Below, piece by piece: positions 16,022-25,294 of a DNA stretch of 64,000 bases. The notes under the pieces were generated by a model. It searched no databases and had not been told where the DNA came from. It saw nothing but the letters and a program-made list of their open reading frames with translations. The translations under genes were made by a program, and so were the position numbers. This stretch comes from CAWEEP01 sp963808125 (GTDB lineage: Bacteria; Chloroflexota; Dormibacteria; Aeolococcales; Aeolococcaceae), in the NCBI GenBank assembly GCA_963808125.1, contig CAWEEP010000071.1, positions 1-64,000 on the forward strand, written 5' to 3'. Every line of letters begins with the position of its first letter. Position 1 is the stretch's first letter.

Positions 16022-19000
16022 TAGTACTCCCCCTGCGCCTTGATGATGAGGAAGATCCGCTCCACCTCGACATCATCCTGCAACAGCTGAAGGAGCGCGC
16101 CCTTGATCACCTGCTCCCGAGGCTTGACGCCGCGCCAGTCGTCGGGGCGAACCCTCTTTATGGACTCGTCAATTCGAAGCGCTAGATCCAATTCTGGATC
16201 CGCAGGAGCCGCCTGCTCGTCGGGCTCCTCGGCAACCATCAGTTCGACTCGCTTGAGGTTCCGGTACAGGGCCCGCCTGCCAGGAGTGTTCAGCGTGGCT
16301 GGCGTATCGTCCGCGTGCCCGAGCTCCACGGTGCGAACGAGGAGAGCGACCCGTTTCAGGTACTCCTCGTAGTCGATGGCTCTCGCCTTGAGGTCGGCGA
16401 TGATCTCGTCCAGCAGGGTCGACATGCTCTCGTAGAACGCCGGATCGGTCAGATGCTCCCTGATGATCTTGCGTCTGACGTTGTTCTCAATAGTCTCGGC
16501 AACGGCCTGCCTATTGCCCTTCATGCTGGCGAGCTGCACGGCGATGGCGTTGGCGATGCCCGACTTGACGATCAGTTCGAGTAGTCCAATCCCCTCGAAC
16601 GGAGAGATCGTGCGAGGCGCAGAGGCCTCGATGTACGTGTCGATGAGGTGGCGCATGTCGGCCTCATACGCCTTGAGGTCGAGCGATTCGCCGCTGGCTT
16701 TGCGAATGACCTCTCGTAAATTCAAGGCGCTCTCAAGTTGCGCCTTGATACGCACGATATCACCAGAGCTGTACCCGGCTCCCTCGAGATCGTCGGCAAC
16801 GCTGGCGTAAGCTCGCAGGAGGGCAACCGTCGCCTTGTAGAGGGCGGAGCGTTGGGGCTCCCGCTCCTCCAGATCCGTGGGAACCTCGGTGTTCCCGCAG
16901 AAGTAGTGGATGTACTCGAGCTCCCGCTTGGGCGGTTCGACGGGCTCGCAGAGGAGAGCGATTACCTCTATGGTTTCGTCAAGGCGCTCTCGACCCTTCT
17001 TGAGGCGGTTCTGCAAGAGGACATCGGGTGCAACGCCCGGTGCGCTGTGGTCCAGCTCCGAGGTGTAGACCGCCATCGCGTTCTCCACCTTGCGAAGGAG
17101 GTTCTTGTAGTCGACGATGTAGCCGAACTCCTTGTCGTCCCCGTCAAGGCGATTCACCCGACAGATGGCCTGGAAGAGGCCGTGGTCCTGCATGGCCTTA
17201 TCGATGTATAGATAGGTGCACGGAGGAGCATCGAAGCCGGTGAGTAGCTTATCCACCACCACGAGAAGCTTCATATTGGCCGGCTCTTTCGTAAAGAGCT
17301 CTTTGGCCCGCTCCTCGTACGCCTCGGTCTTGGTCATTGCCGGCTTGGCCTCGACATCCTTGAGCAGCTCCGTGTAGGTGTTGTAGATGAACTGCTTGTC
17401 CGTCTCCGTGTGGGCACCGGTCTCCTCTAGGGTCACGTCCTTGACCAGAGGGTTGTACGACGTCACCACGGCGCACCGGCCCTTGAAGAGAGTTCTCTGA
17501 AAGAGCGCGAAGTACTTGCACGCTTCGTAGATGCTAGAGGTGACCAGGATGGCGTTACCGTGCTCGCTGGAGAGCCTTGGCTTGACGCTGAAGTCAAAGA
17601 TGATGTCGGACACCACTCGATCCATCCGCGACCTGGAACTCAGCACCTGCTGCATGGTGCCCCAGTGCTTCTTTAGCTCCTCTTTTTGCCAGTCGTTCAG
17701 CCCGTTGGTCTTGGCGTCGAACCAGGCGTCGACTTTGTCCTTCGAACCCAATTCCTGCTCGATGTCTCTGGCTTCGTAGACGAGGTCTAGCACCACACCA
17801 TCCTCGACGCCCTCGCTAAACTTGTAGGTGTGGATGTACCGTCCGAACAGCTCCATGCTCGTCGCCCGATCCCTGGTCAGCAACGGCGTGCCCGTGAAAC
17901 CGACGAATACCGCGTTAGGGAGCATGGCCTTCATGACCTTGTAGAGCTTTCCCCCCTGTGTTCGGTGGCACTCATCCACGAAGACGAACACCTCGCCTAT
18001 CGTCTGACTAGGCTGGGACTCCAACTCCTTGATGAAAGCATCGAAGTCGTCGACGTCCCGTCGGCCAAATTTGTGGACCAGCGAGCAGAGAAGCCGCGGG
18101 GTCGCCTGTCCGAGTTGAGTCATGAGATCTCGGCCGCTGCTGGTCCGCTTGATCGGCTCGCCCGTCCCGGTGAAGACCCGTTCGATCTGTTTGTCCAGTT
18201 CGTCGCGATCCGTGATGATCGCTACCCGGGCATTCGGGTTGGTCTCGAGGATCCACTTGGCGAGGAGCACCATCACCAGGCTCTTCCCGCTGCCCTGGGT
18301 GTGCCAGATAATCCCGCCCTCCTTCCTCCGCACGCTCGCCTGCGCGGCCTTGATCCCAAAGTACTGGTGGACTTGCGGGAGCTTCTTCACTCCACCGTCA
18401 AAAAGCACGAAGTCGTGGATGAGCTCGAGGAAACGCATCTTCTCGCACATCAGGAGCAAGTACTTGTCGAGCTTGAAGCGGGAATCGTCGCCCTCGTTCT
18501 CCTTCCACCTGAGGAAGTACTTCTCTGGGGTGCCAATCGCGCCGTACTGCATCCCCTCTGAATCGTTGCCGGCGAACACGACCTGGACCGTCGAGAAGAA
18601 GAACTGGTTGAACTCCTTCTGTTGATTGGACAGAAGTTGGCGGATCCCGTCACCGATCGACACCCGACTATTCTTGAGCTCGATGACGCCGATAGCGATG
18701 CCGTTCAGGTAGAGGACCAGGTCTGGTCGCCGCTCGAGGTTGCCCCTGAGCGTAACCTCCTCGGCGATCGCAAAGTCGTTGCTCTCGGGGTCGGTCCAGT
18801 TCACCAGATGGACCGTTTCATTGGGCTGCCCCGCTTCGCTCTTCACCGCCATCCCGTATCGGAGGAGGTTGTATACCGCTTGGTTGTCGGCATAGAGCGT
18901 ACGATTCGGATTATCACTCTCCGAACGTAGCCGGTGTATAGCTAGGCTGACCTGTATACGTGAATAGCCAGCCTTGGTTAGCCAGGCCGACAGCAAGTCC

Positions 19001-19125
19001 TCGTCTATGTTCGTATTGCCGGGCCGGTCGGTCCAATCGCCGAGATACCGATAGCCCAGGTCATCCCGAAACAGGGCGACGATCCGATCTTGGGTAACGC
19101 GCTCTGGCTGGCCCACGATGCTCAT
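16021..19125 (-). CDS. hsdR: Type I restriction endonuclease subunit R
   Basis: A 1034-residue motor subunit of a type I restriction-modification complex. The N-terminal PD-(D/E)XK nuclease shows RRPDLVLYLNGIAIGVIELKN. The SF2 helicase follows, with Walker A in WHTQGSGKSLVM (about residue 275), DECH in VFVDECHRTQ, and GFTGTPLL as motif III. In the assembled complex it translocates and cuts unmodified DNA. The length is normal for the family. Its start overlaps the hsdS stop by 4 bp (ATGA), and its stop overlaps the metallopeptidase start. Confidence 0.95.
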   Translation of the reverse strand: MSIVGQPERVTQDRIVALFRDDLGYRYLGDWTDRPGNTNIDEDLLSAWLTKAGYSRIQVSLAIHRLRSESDNPNRTLYADNQAVYNLLRYGMAVKSEAGQPNETVHLVNWTDPESNDFAIAEEVTLRGNLERRPDLVLYLNGIAIGVIELKNSRVSIGDGIRQLLSNQQKEFNQFFFSTVQVVFAGNDSEGMQYGAIGTPEKYFLRWKENEGDDSRFKLDKYLLLMCEKMRFLELIHDFVLFDGGVKKLPQVHQYFGIKAAQASVRRKEGGIIWHTQGSGKSLVMVLLAKWILETNPNARVAIITDRDELDKQIERVFTGTGEPIKRTSSGRDLMTQLGQATPRLLCSLVHKFGRRDVDDFDAFIKELESQPSQTIGEVFVFVDECHRTQGGKLYKVMKAMLPNAVFVGFTGTPLLTRDRATSMELFGRYIHTYKFSEGVEDGVVLDLVYEARDIEQELGSKDKVDAWFDAKTNGLNDWQKEELKKHWGTMQQVLSSRSRMDRVVSDIIFDFSVKPRLSSEHGNAILVTSSIYEACKYFALFQRTLFKGRCAVVTSYNPLVKDVTLEETGAHTETDKQFIYNTYTELLKDVEAKPAMTKTEAYEERAKELFTKEPANMKLLVVVDKLLTGFDAPPCTYLYIDKAMQDHGLFQAICRVNRLDGDDKEFGYIVDYKNLLRKVENAMAVYTSELDHSAPGVAPDVLLQNRLKKGRERLDETIEVIALLCEPVEPPKRELEYIHYFCGNTEVPTDLEEREPQRSALYKATVALLRAYASVADDLEGAGYSSGDIVRIKAQLESALNLREVIRKASGESLDLKAYEADMRHLIDTYIEASAPRTISPFEGIGLLELIVKSGIANAIAVQLASMKGNRQAVAETIENNVRRKIIREHLTDPAFYESMSTLLDEIIADLKARAIDYEEYLKRVALLVRTVELGHADDTPATLNTPGRRALYRNLKRVELMVAEEPDEQAAPADPELDLALRIDESIKRVRPDDWRGVKPREQVIKGALLQLLQDDVEVERIFLIIKAQGEY

Positions 19126-20436
19126 GCGAGTCGGACCCTGCCCGTCAGGAGTTCCTGGACCATCCCCTGCTTGATCTGGCGGGCTTTGGCCAGCTTCGTC
19201 TCCACCGCAGCCATCTCTGTGTCCATGTCACAGAGGGTCGTCGCAATAGCCTCCTGTTCAGCCATGGTGGGCGGAAAGGGGACCAGAACGGCGAGCAGAG
19301 CGTCCTGCGCGATATTCTTCATGCTGCCGCTCGTCCCGGTCGCGGAATTCTTGAGCGCACGATTGAAGGCCGACGAGCTCAGTAGGTAGGCAAGCCAGCG
19401 AACGCAAAGCGGTAAGTGCGAAGTCGTGCCGCGTCATCCAAAGACGATCCGGCAAGAAGAGGTTCGGATAGTCCCGCTCGACGTAACCGCATTCGCCTAC
19501 CAACGCGGGTGTGTTCATCCGACTGATGAGGATAGTGTCCCTGAGAGGGTTCACCCTCGCCCTGCTGAGGTCACGAGGCAGGATTGATTTGCTTTCGTCT
19601 GGAAGGAACCTGCCCCTGATCACACAAGACGTCTTGAGAATTGCCGCGCCGTGGGAATAGGCTTCGCTAGTCTTCGCCGCTGAATTGACACTTACCCCGG
19701 CCTCCAGCGAGCTGATGAGTGACGCGAGCGGCCGCACTTCCCAATCCTGCGGGATCAAGCCGACCCCAGTTTGCTTGGGTCCGATACCCCTTTCGAATCC
19801 CGACAGACGGCGCGTTCCCGAAAGCAATTCCTGCAGAGCACCCTGTTTGATCTGGCGCTTCTTTGTGAGGAGTTGCTCGATGGAATCGATAAGGGCGTCC
19901 GCGTCGCTCAGCGCCTCGGCGATGGCTTCCTGTTCGATACTGGTGGGTGGGACAGGAATCGGAACCGTCTTGAATTTGTCTTTAGGAAGGTGTGCAATGC
20001 TTGTCTGCGTGACAAAGTTCAGCAGAAACCCCGTTGATGCGAGACGCCGGAGGACGTAGAGCATCAGCGTAACGTTATACCCACCTGTCGGTCGGAGGCG
20101 ATGCAATGCTTTCTGGTAATAGCACTCTTCCAATGGTTCTTGCCAGATCGCGGCACGACCAACCTCTCCTCCCTCACAAACCAGCAGATCACCGCCTCGA
20201 AGGCGAAAGCGCTGGAGATCGGAAGGCGTCAGCTTGACAAGACCAATGTCACTGATGTCCGTCCGACCCCACTGAACCGAGCGATTGCCTAGAAAGGGCT
20301 TTGGGACGCCGACGTTCTTCTCCGAGTCGAGCATCTTTCCCAGTTGGATCGAGAACTCGTCTCCGACGGTCGAGACGTTCCAGTCCGCCGGAATCACTCC
20401 CACCGCGGTCTGTTTGAAGCCGGGCTCTAGTCGCAT
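19122..20436 (-). CDS. hsdS: Type I restriction specificity subunit S, with a frameshift
   Basis: The specificity subunit recognises the split DNA target through two target-recognition domains. The first frame (from 20436) gives TRD1 (ending KTVPIPVPPTSIEQEAIAEA), the central conserved helix DADALIDSIEQLLTKKRQIK and most of TRD2 up to LWMTRHDF. Near 19400-19425 the frame shifts: WLAYLLSSSAFNRALKNSAT, then KNIAQDALLAVLVPFPPTMA and the distal conserved helix KARQIKQGMVQELL continue in another frame, ending at 19122. Both halves look functional, so the break is a recent mutation, phase variation or a sequencing indel. No clear homopolymer longer than a few bases marks the site. The start lies 53 bp after hsdM. 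Confidence 0.85.
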
Positions 20437-20489
20437 GCGAACCCCATCCTCTCCAGGTGGCGCTTCACCTGAGCCTCCAACTCAGTCAC

Positions 20490-22820
20490 TCAACTCGTCA
20501 TCTGTGGCAGTGAGGTGTCGTACCGGCTAGCCAGGGCCGCCACGCGCTGGGTGAGTCGCATGCTCACGCGGTCAATCTCTCCGCGAATTGCGGCATCGAG
20601 CGCGGCGAGCCACTTATCGTCCACAACCAGTGCCTTGATCTCAGCCGCGGAGAGCTTCGGATACTGGGCATAGACACGGGCATCGAGCGCGGCTTCTGAT
20701 TCCTTGAGGATCCTTTTGGAGGCGCCCTCTTCGCGATCGAGATCTAACCAGTCGCTAAGCACACCGACCTCTTCCCCCATCTGCTCGTCGGCCTTGATCT
20801 CCTTCAGGCGGGCGACGACGTTGGCCCTGTTCACTTTGTCGAAGTCGGCGAGAAACCCGTCCTCGACGCCGTGCTCCTCCTCCAGCTCAGTCAGCTTCGC
20901 GGTGGCGCTCTCTAGTTGGATAGCCAGCAGGTCGATGGCTGCCTGCTCCTTGGGGAAGTACCGGGCAGCGACGAGGGCCTTCGGGACGAGGTCGGATGTC
21001 CAACCTTTGTCCTTCTCCTTACCGTTCTTGCTTTCGACGGTCCGGCTCGTCTCGGCCTTCCAACCATCGGCGGCGATGAGATACAGGTCATCCTGCATGG
21101 TGTCGGCCCAATAGTCCATGAGGTGCTGGAAGATGTCATACGGATCGATCAACGGCTTGCCGAAGTAGTGGGCCAGCAGGCCCTCGGCCACCACCGCGAG
21201 GACCTCCTTGGGATGCGAGCCGACCTCCAGCGCCTTGAGCGTGGCGGCATTCTTGTCCCGCCAGAGGGCGAAGTGGTCGTTCATGCTGGCAATGAACGCG
21301 ACGAACTCCGGATGCTCGTGGATTGTATTAGTGATCGCCGTCTGCGCCACAACGAGATCGACGTAGCCCGGCCGGTTAGACTTGAATAGGGTTCGCCGCA
21401 GCCCAGGACAGACAGCCCAGTAGGCCGACAGGGCATCTACGTCCGCAACAGGGATGCCACCGTGTAGGTGTCCAGCGATGTCCTGCTGGTCTTCCGGCGT
21501 CTGGGTGTCGATGTACCGGGGGAGCGACAGATTGAAGTCGTTATTCTCGATGTCGTCGACACTCACCAGCCGTGAATACCGGGGCACCTCGACGCCCCGC
21601 GTGAAGACGTCCACAATCTTGTGAATATCCTGTGCGCGCAGGCGGTTCTTTGGGCCATCCTTAATCAACCCAACGCTCGCGTCGATCATGAAGATCGCCT
21701 TGCGAGCAGCGGCGTCCTCCTTGTCTATCACGACGATGCACGCAGGGATCCCAGTGCCGTAGAAAAGGTTGGCTGGGAGTGCGATGATCCCCTTGATATA
21801 CCCCGTGCGAACGAGAGCCCGCCGAATGTCGGCCTCGGCGTATCCTCGGAACAGTACACCGTGCGGTAGGATACAGGCACCCCGGCCGGTGCTTTTCAGC
21901 GAGCGCACGATGTGGAGAAGGTAGGCATAATCACCCTGCCGTGCCGGCGGCGTCCCGAACATTTGGAAGCGTGCGTAAGTATCGTGGAGTGGGTCAATGC
22001 CGGTGCTCCAGCGCTTATCAGAGAACGGCGGATTCGCCACGACGTAATCGAATGTCTTGAGATGGTCGCCAGTCTTGAACTTCGGATCTGCGATCGTGTT
22101 GCCCTGCTCGATCGCTGCTATCGGATTGCTGTGCAGGATCATGTTCATGCGAGCAAGTCCGGCCGTAGCTGAATCCTTCTCCTGCCCATAGAGCGTGACG
22201 GGAGTGCCTGCCTCATCCGCCACCTTCAGGAGGAGCGATCCGGATCCGCAAGTGGGGTCGTAGACGGTGGTATCAGCGCTGGTCTTAGTACTACGGATGC
22301 CGAGCACCTGGGCGATCACCCTACTGACTTCGGCCGGCGTGTAGAACTGGCCTTTGCTCTTGCCACTCTCAGTGGCAAAGTGCCTCATCAGGTACTCGTA
22401 GGCGTCGCCGAGCAGATCGTCACCGTCCGCACGGTTCTTCGAGAAGTCGAGGGCCCTGTTCTCGAAAATGGCGATCAAGTTGGTAAGGCGATCCACCATC
22501 TCCTTGCCGCTTCCGAGTTTGGAAGGGTCGTTGAAATCCGGCATGTCGGAGAGCCTGTTGGCGGCTGCGAGGGGCGCGATGATCTTCTTATTGATCTGAT
22601 CGCCGATGTCGCTCTTACCCTTGAGCGCCATCATGTCCTGGAAGCTCGACCCTTCCGGCACCTCGATGGGCGCGTAGCGCTGTCCGGAGTACTTGTCGCT
22701 GACGTACTTGATGAAGAGCAGGACGAGAACGTAATCCTTGTACTGCGACGCGTCCATCCCACCGCGGAGCTCATCGCAGCTGCTCCACAGGGAGGCGTAG
22801 AGATCAGACTTCTTGATCAT
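20490..22820 (-). CDS. hsdM: Type I restriction-modification DNA methyltransferase subunit M
   Basis: A 776-residue N6-adenine methyltransferase. The ATG at 22820 gives MIKKSDLYASLWSSCDELRG, the usual family start; an extension to 22871 is less likely. The HsdM N-terminal domain is followed by the SAM-binding motif VYDPTCGSGSLLLK and the catalytic NPPF (DYVVANPPFSDKRW). The long C-terminal region with coiled-coil stretches (IQLESATAKLTELEEEH) binds HsdS. It protects host DNA and, together with HsdS and HsdR, forms the restriction complex. First gene of the operon hsdM-hsdS-hsdR-metallopeptidase, transcribed leftward. Confidence 0.95.
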   Translation of the reverse strand: MIKKSDLYASLWSSCDELRGGMDASQYKDYVLVLLFIKYVSDKYSGQRYAPIEVPEGSSFQDMMALKGKSDIGDQINKKIIAPLAAANRLSDMPDFNDPSKLGSGKEMVDRLTNLIAIFENRALDFSKNRADGDDLLGDAYEYLMRHFATESGKSKGQFYTPAEVSRVIAQVLGIRSTKTSADTTVYDPTCGSGSLLLKVADEAGTPVTLYGQEKDSATAGLARMNMILHSNPIAAIEQGNTIADPKFKTGDHLKTFDYVVANPPFSDKRWSTGIDPLHDTYARFQMFGTPPARQGDYAYLLHIVRSLKSTGRGACILPHGVLFRGYAEADIRRALVRTGYIKGIIALPANLFYGTGIPACIVVIDKEDAAARKAIFMIDASVGLIKDGPKNRLRAQDIHKIVDVFTRGVEVPRYSRLVSVDDIENNDFNLSLPRYIDTQTPEDQQDIAGHLHGGIPVADVDALSAYWAVCPGLRRTLFKSNRPGYVDLVVAQTAITNTIHEHPEFVAFIASMNDHFALWRDKNAATLKALEVGSHPKEVLAVVAEGLLAHYFGKPLIDPYDIFQHLMDYWADTMQDDLYLIAADGWKAETSRTVESKNGKEKDKGWTSDLVPKALVAARYFPKEQAAIDLLAIQLESATAKLTELEEEHGVEDGFLADFDKVNRANVVARLKEIKADEQMGEEVGVLSDWLDLDREEGASKRILKESEAALDARVYAQYPKLSAAEIKALVVDDKWLAALDAAIRGEIDRVSMRLTQRVAALASRYDTSLPQMTS

Positions 22821-22960
22821 GCTGAGCGAGTGATCCTCCGACTGCCAAGTCCGCGGCCGGCTGGCTGCCATCTGAAGGTGGCGGGGTTCCGGTTTGATCG
22901 TTAGATGCGTTCGTTCGCTGTCTTACCACGATTAGACTTGCGAGAGGTTAACTCAGTTGC

Positions 22961-23332
22961 CTATCCCAATGGGTTCGACGTGAGGATTTGGCGAGCGCGA
23001 TCGAGGGTGCGCTCAAGCACAGGCACCAACCGGATTAGGTCATCCCCCGGACGCACTTGAAGCGCGACGGGAAGACTAGCCCATTTCAGATGATCCGCCG
23101 CGTACAAACCTGGGAATCGATCATCGGCCGGCAAAGCGAGAGCCACCTCAAGATACTCGGCACCCCTCACGTAGATCGCCCCCACTAGGTAACTATTCAG
23201 ATCGAAACCCACGTAAACAGTCTTGACGTACGCCCGACACCCGGCGTCTTCGAACCACCCATACAGGAATTCAAGAGGTCCGAACAGGGGCCGGCTCTTG
23301 CCTGAAGCCAACCGAATCGCCTGCTCGAGCAC
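22961..23332 (-). CDS. DUF5655-like small protein, possibly truncated
   Basis: About 123 residues from GTG 23332; an upstream extension to 23488 is Arg/Pro/Gly-rich and looks non-coding. The sequence (LFGPLEFLYGWFEDAG, YVGFDLNSYLVGAIYVRG, YLEVALALP, HLKWASLPVALQV) resembles the DUF5655 nuclease-like or transport-like fold seen in small actinobacterial proteins. Function unknown. It lies 140 bp upstream of hsdM in the same direction, but conserved linkage to restriction genes is not known to me. Confidence 0.45.
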   Translation of the reverse strand: MLEQAIRLASGKSRPLFGPLEFLYGWFEDAGCRAYVKTVYVGFDLNSYLVGAIYVRGAEYLEVALALPADDRFPGLYAADHLKWASLPVALQVRPGDDLIRLVPVLERTLDRARQILTSNPLG

Positions 23333-23755
23333 AGGACCAGTATAGGGACGCCGACGACCGCTCCCAGGGCATGAGGGACGGCAGGAGCGTACTCCCAACG
23401 GGCCAGGTCCGCGACCATCCTCCATGTCGGGGGACCGCGGCCCGGGGCCCTGGGAAACTGGCCCGCTTGCCCGGCGGGTCCTAGGCATCCCGGAGGGTCG
23501 GGTCCCGGGGCCCCCGGCGTCGTGGAGCGGGTAGCGGGGGTCGCCGGAAGAACGCGAGCTGGGCCGGCGCTGGCGCTTCTAACAAACGCTCGCCGGTCGC
23601 GAGCCGATGGCGGACTTCATCCGTGGCCTACTGCGGGCTGACCGCAATGCGTTCCCTCGCGGAGTTGGGGGCGGTGGCCTTGGCGGAGCTGAGGGCGCCG
23701 TGGGGCGATGCCAGCTAACGTTCATGACCGGGAATCTACGCGGTGGGCGAGCTTC
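23333..23755. other. Intergenic with a possible transposon-end remnant
   Basis: No gene supported. Around 23658-23702, CGCGGAGTTG and CTTGGCGGAGCTG recall motifs of the three-gene transposon end (CGCGGAGTTG at about 4600; TTGGCGGAGCTG is the reverse complement of the unit at about 4572-4583). The match is short and the assignment weak. Confidence 0.2.
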
Positions 23756-23785
23756 TTGACTTGCCGAACTGTTGTTCGCTACCTT
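23756..23785 (+). promoter_or_regulatory. Possible sigma-70-type promoter
   Basis: TTGACT (23756-23761) and TACCTT (23780-23785) are separated by 18 bp. The predicted start of transcription would fall at or next to the GTG at 23789-23794, so the gene may be leaderless. Confidence 0.3.
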
Positions 23786-23791
23786 GGAGTG

Positions 23792-24430
23792 GTGATTGTA
23801 CTAACGCCGCCGACGTCGTCACCGGCTGCGGCCGTTGGGCCTGGCAAGAGTGTTCGTTTCGCCGTGGTCGCAGATGACGGTCGCCGGTCGATGACGTGGA
23901 CAGTGTGGACCAGTCGGCACACCCTCGATGCCTACCTCACTGCACGCCCGATGGCCGGAACGATGAAGATGAGCCTGCACCACACCGGGAGCTACCAGAT
24001 CGGGTTCGCCAATGAGAAGTTCTCGGAGCTTGCCCTGGACCTACCGAGCCGACACCTCGACATCTGGAGCTGGCCTGAGCCGTTCGCGCCGGGGATGCGA
24101 AGGAGCGTCGAGTTGGTGATCCCAGACCGCGAGTTGCGGACGCTGGCGGCCGGGACCATCGCAGATCCGAAGCCCGTGACCCGGATACCAACACCTGGAG
24201 CGGGTTACGCCGCCTGCATTGAGTTCGTCTTCATGGCCGATCAGCCGGTGCCGCTCGTGTTCGGTGAGCCGGTGTTCGACGTCGCCAGCCTCGCCTGGCA
24301 TGACCGCAGCGCAGTCCGGGTAATCGCCCGGCAGATCGAGTGGGGGCTGGTCGATGTTCAGTGGCTGATCGAGAGCAAGAAGAACATGCTCGACAGGATG
24401 AGACTCTGGGGTGCTGCGTCGAGCAAATAA
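23792..24430 (+). CDS. Hypothetical protein, conserved-looking
   Basis: About 212 residues from GTG 23792; GTG 23789 and a longer frame from 23708 are alternatives, and the shorter start fits the promoter-like sequence. The core (RFAVVADDGRRSMTWTVWTS, LTARPMAGTMKMSLHHTGSY, FANEKF) resembles a group of actinobacterial hypothetical proteins with a beta-sandwich-like pattern. No signal peptide is obvious. No function can be assigned from sequence or neighbours. Confidence 0.5.
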   Translation: MIVLTPPTSSPAAAVGPGKSVRFAVVADDGRRSMTWTVWTSRHTLDAYLTARPMAGTMKMSLHHTGSYQIGFANEKFSELALDLPSRHLDIWSWPEPFAPGMRRSVELVIPDRELRTLAAGTIADPKPVTRIPTPGAGYAACIEFVFMADQPVPLVFGEPVFDVASLAWHDRSAVRVIARQIEWGLVDVQWLIESKKNMLDRMRLWGAASSK

Positions 24431-24510
24431 CCCGCGGGGGTTGCTCTACGGGAAGCATGATGACGAGCGACGCTACCTGGTGGACGTCGCCGGCGACCCG
24501 ACCTAGTTAG

Positions 24511-24639
24511 CTAGCCCCGCCTCGGCTTCTTCTTCGTCTCTGCCAAGGCGGCGCCGGCCACGCTCTTCACGGTCTTGGATGATTTCGGATTCTCCAGAAG
24601 CTTCCCAGCCTTGGAGCTGACTTTCTTGCTTGTCGGCAT
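24511..24639 (-). CDS. Very small basic protein, unknown function
   Basis: A 42-residue protein of which about a third is Lys or Arg, with alternating short motifs SSKAGKLL, PKSSKTVKSVAGAALAETKK and a KKPRRG tail. Similar short basic proteins (SSKA+K.L.+PKSSK..KS.A.SAL) occur in many soil bacteria and may bind nucleic acid. ATG 24639 opens the conserved part; the longer open frame upstream is not needed. Confidence 0.5.
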   Translation of the reverse strand: MPTSKKVSSKAGKLLENPKSSKTVKSVAGAALAETKKKPRRG

Positions 24640-24815
24640 GGGCGCAGCGTACACCTGTTCTGCGCCAGGATCAAGCCCCCGGGCTGGCCAAGCCCAGAGC
24701 GAGGTACCTGCGTTCTCCGGATCACACTGCCCGAGCGTCATACGCATCCGGGGAAGTACCCGCGGCGCAGGCGCCGCCAGAGAGGCGGGGGCTCCGATGT
24801 CGGCCCGTGCGTCCA

Positions 24816-25040
24816 TCAGGTGTGGGTATGAAAGAGGTCGAGCAGGGCGACCATAGCTCCGAGGGCGAAGACGCCGACAACCACCCGGACGGCCGCGGCC
24901 AGGCTTCCGAGGATCTCGCCGACCGCAGGGAGGAGCACCACCACTGGCAGGCTCACGATGGCGAAGAGGATCACGAGCACAGCCCGTCCGGGAGAGAGAC
25001 CGCGCCGCGGCGTTGCCACCGTCGAGGACGCGGTCCTCAT
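24816..25040 (-). CDS. Small two-helix membrane protein downstream of an antitoxin-like gene
   Basis: A 74-residue protein with a short basic N-terminus and two membrane helices at about 19-41 (RAVLVILFAIVSLPVVVLLP) and 50-70 (AVRVVVGVFALGAMVALLDL), ending HTHT. The ATG at 25040 overlaps the stop of the YefM-like gene (ATGA), so both are probably made from one message. The position is that of a toxin in a type II module, but the sequence is not RelE, Doc or PIN-like. It could be a membrane-acting toxin or an unrelated protein. Confidence 0.5.
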   Translation of the reverse strand: MRTASSTVATPRRGLSPGRAVLVILFAIVSLPVVVLLPAVGEILGSLAAAVRVVVGVFALGAMVALLDLFHTHT

Positions 25041-25294
25041 GCGGAAGCCTCGAGGAGAGCCTCGTCGGCCAGCTGCTCCAGCTCGACCCAGCCGTCGAGG
25101 TCGAGGAGGACCGCGGCGGGCCGACCGCGACGGGTCAGAAGGAGGGGCTGGCCACCACTCACCGCCTCCAGAAGGAGCCGGCTGAGTACCCCCTCCGCGT
25201 CGGTCGCGGGCAGTGCTGCAACCGCTGGCGCACTCCACAACGCCTCTACGAAACGCGTCGCCGCTCGCCGACGCGCCGCCACATCGCCTCTCAT
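25037..25294 (-). CDS. YefM/Phd-type antitoxin-like protein
   Basis: An 85-residue protein. The C-terminal half (SRLLLEAVSGGQPLLLTRRG, then RPAAVLLDLDGWVELEQLAD) follows the Phd/YefM pattern in which a short DNA-binding domain contains P..+T..G+P.AVL.....+. The N-terminal extension of about 30 residues is unusual. ATG 25294 is preferred because GGGAGG lies upstream at about 25310. No RelE/YoeB, Doc or PIN toxin is adjacent; the only coupled gene encodes a two-helix membrane protein. Confidence 0.6.
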   Translation of the reverse strand: MRGDVAARRRAATRFVEALWSAPAVAALPATDAEGVLSRLLLEAVSGGQPLLLTRRGRPAAVLLDLDGWVELEQLADEALLEASA

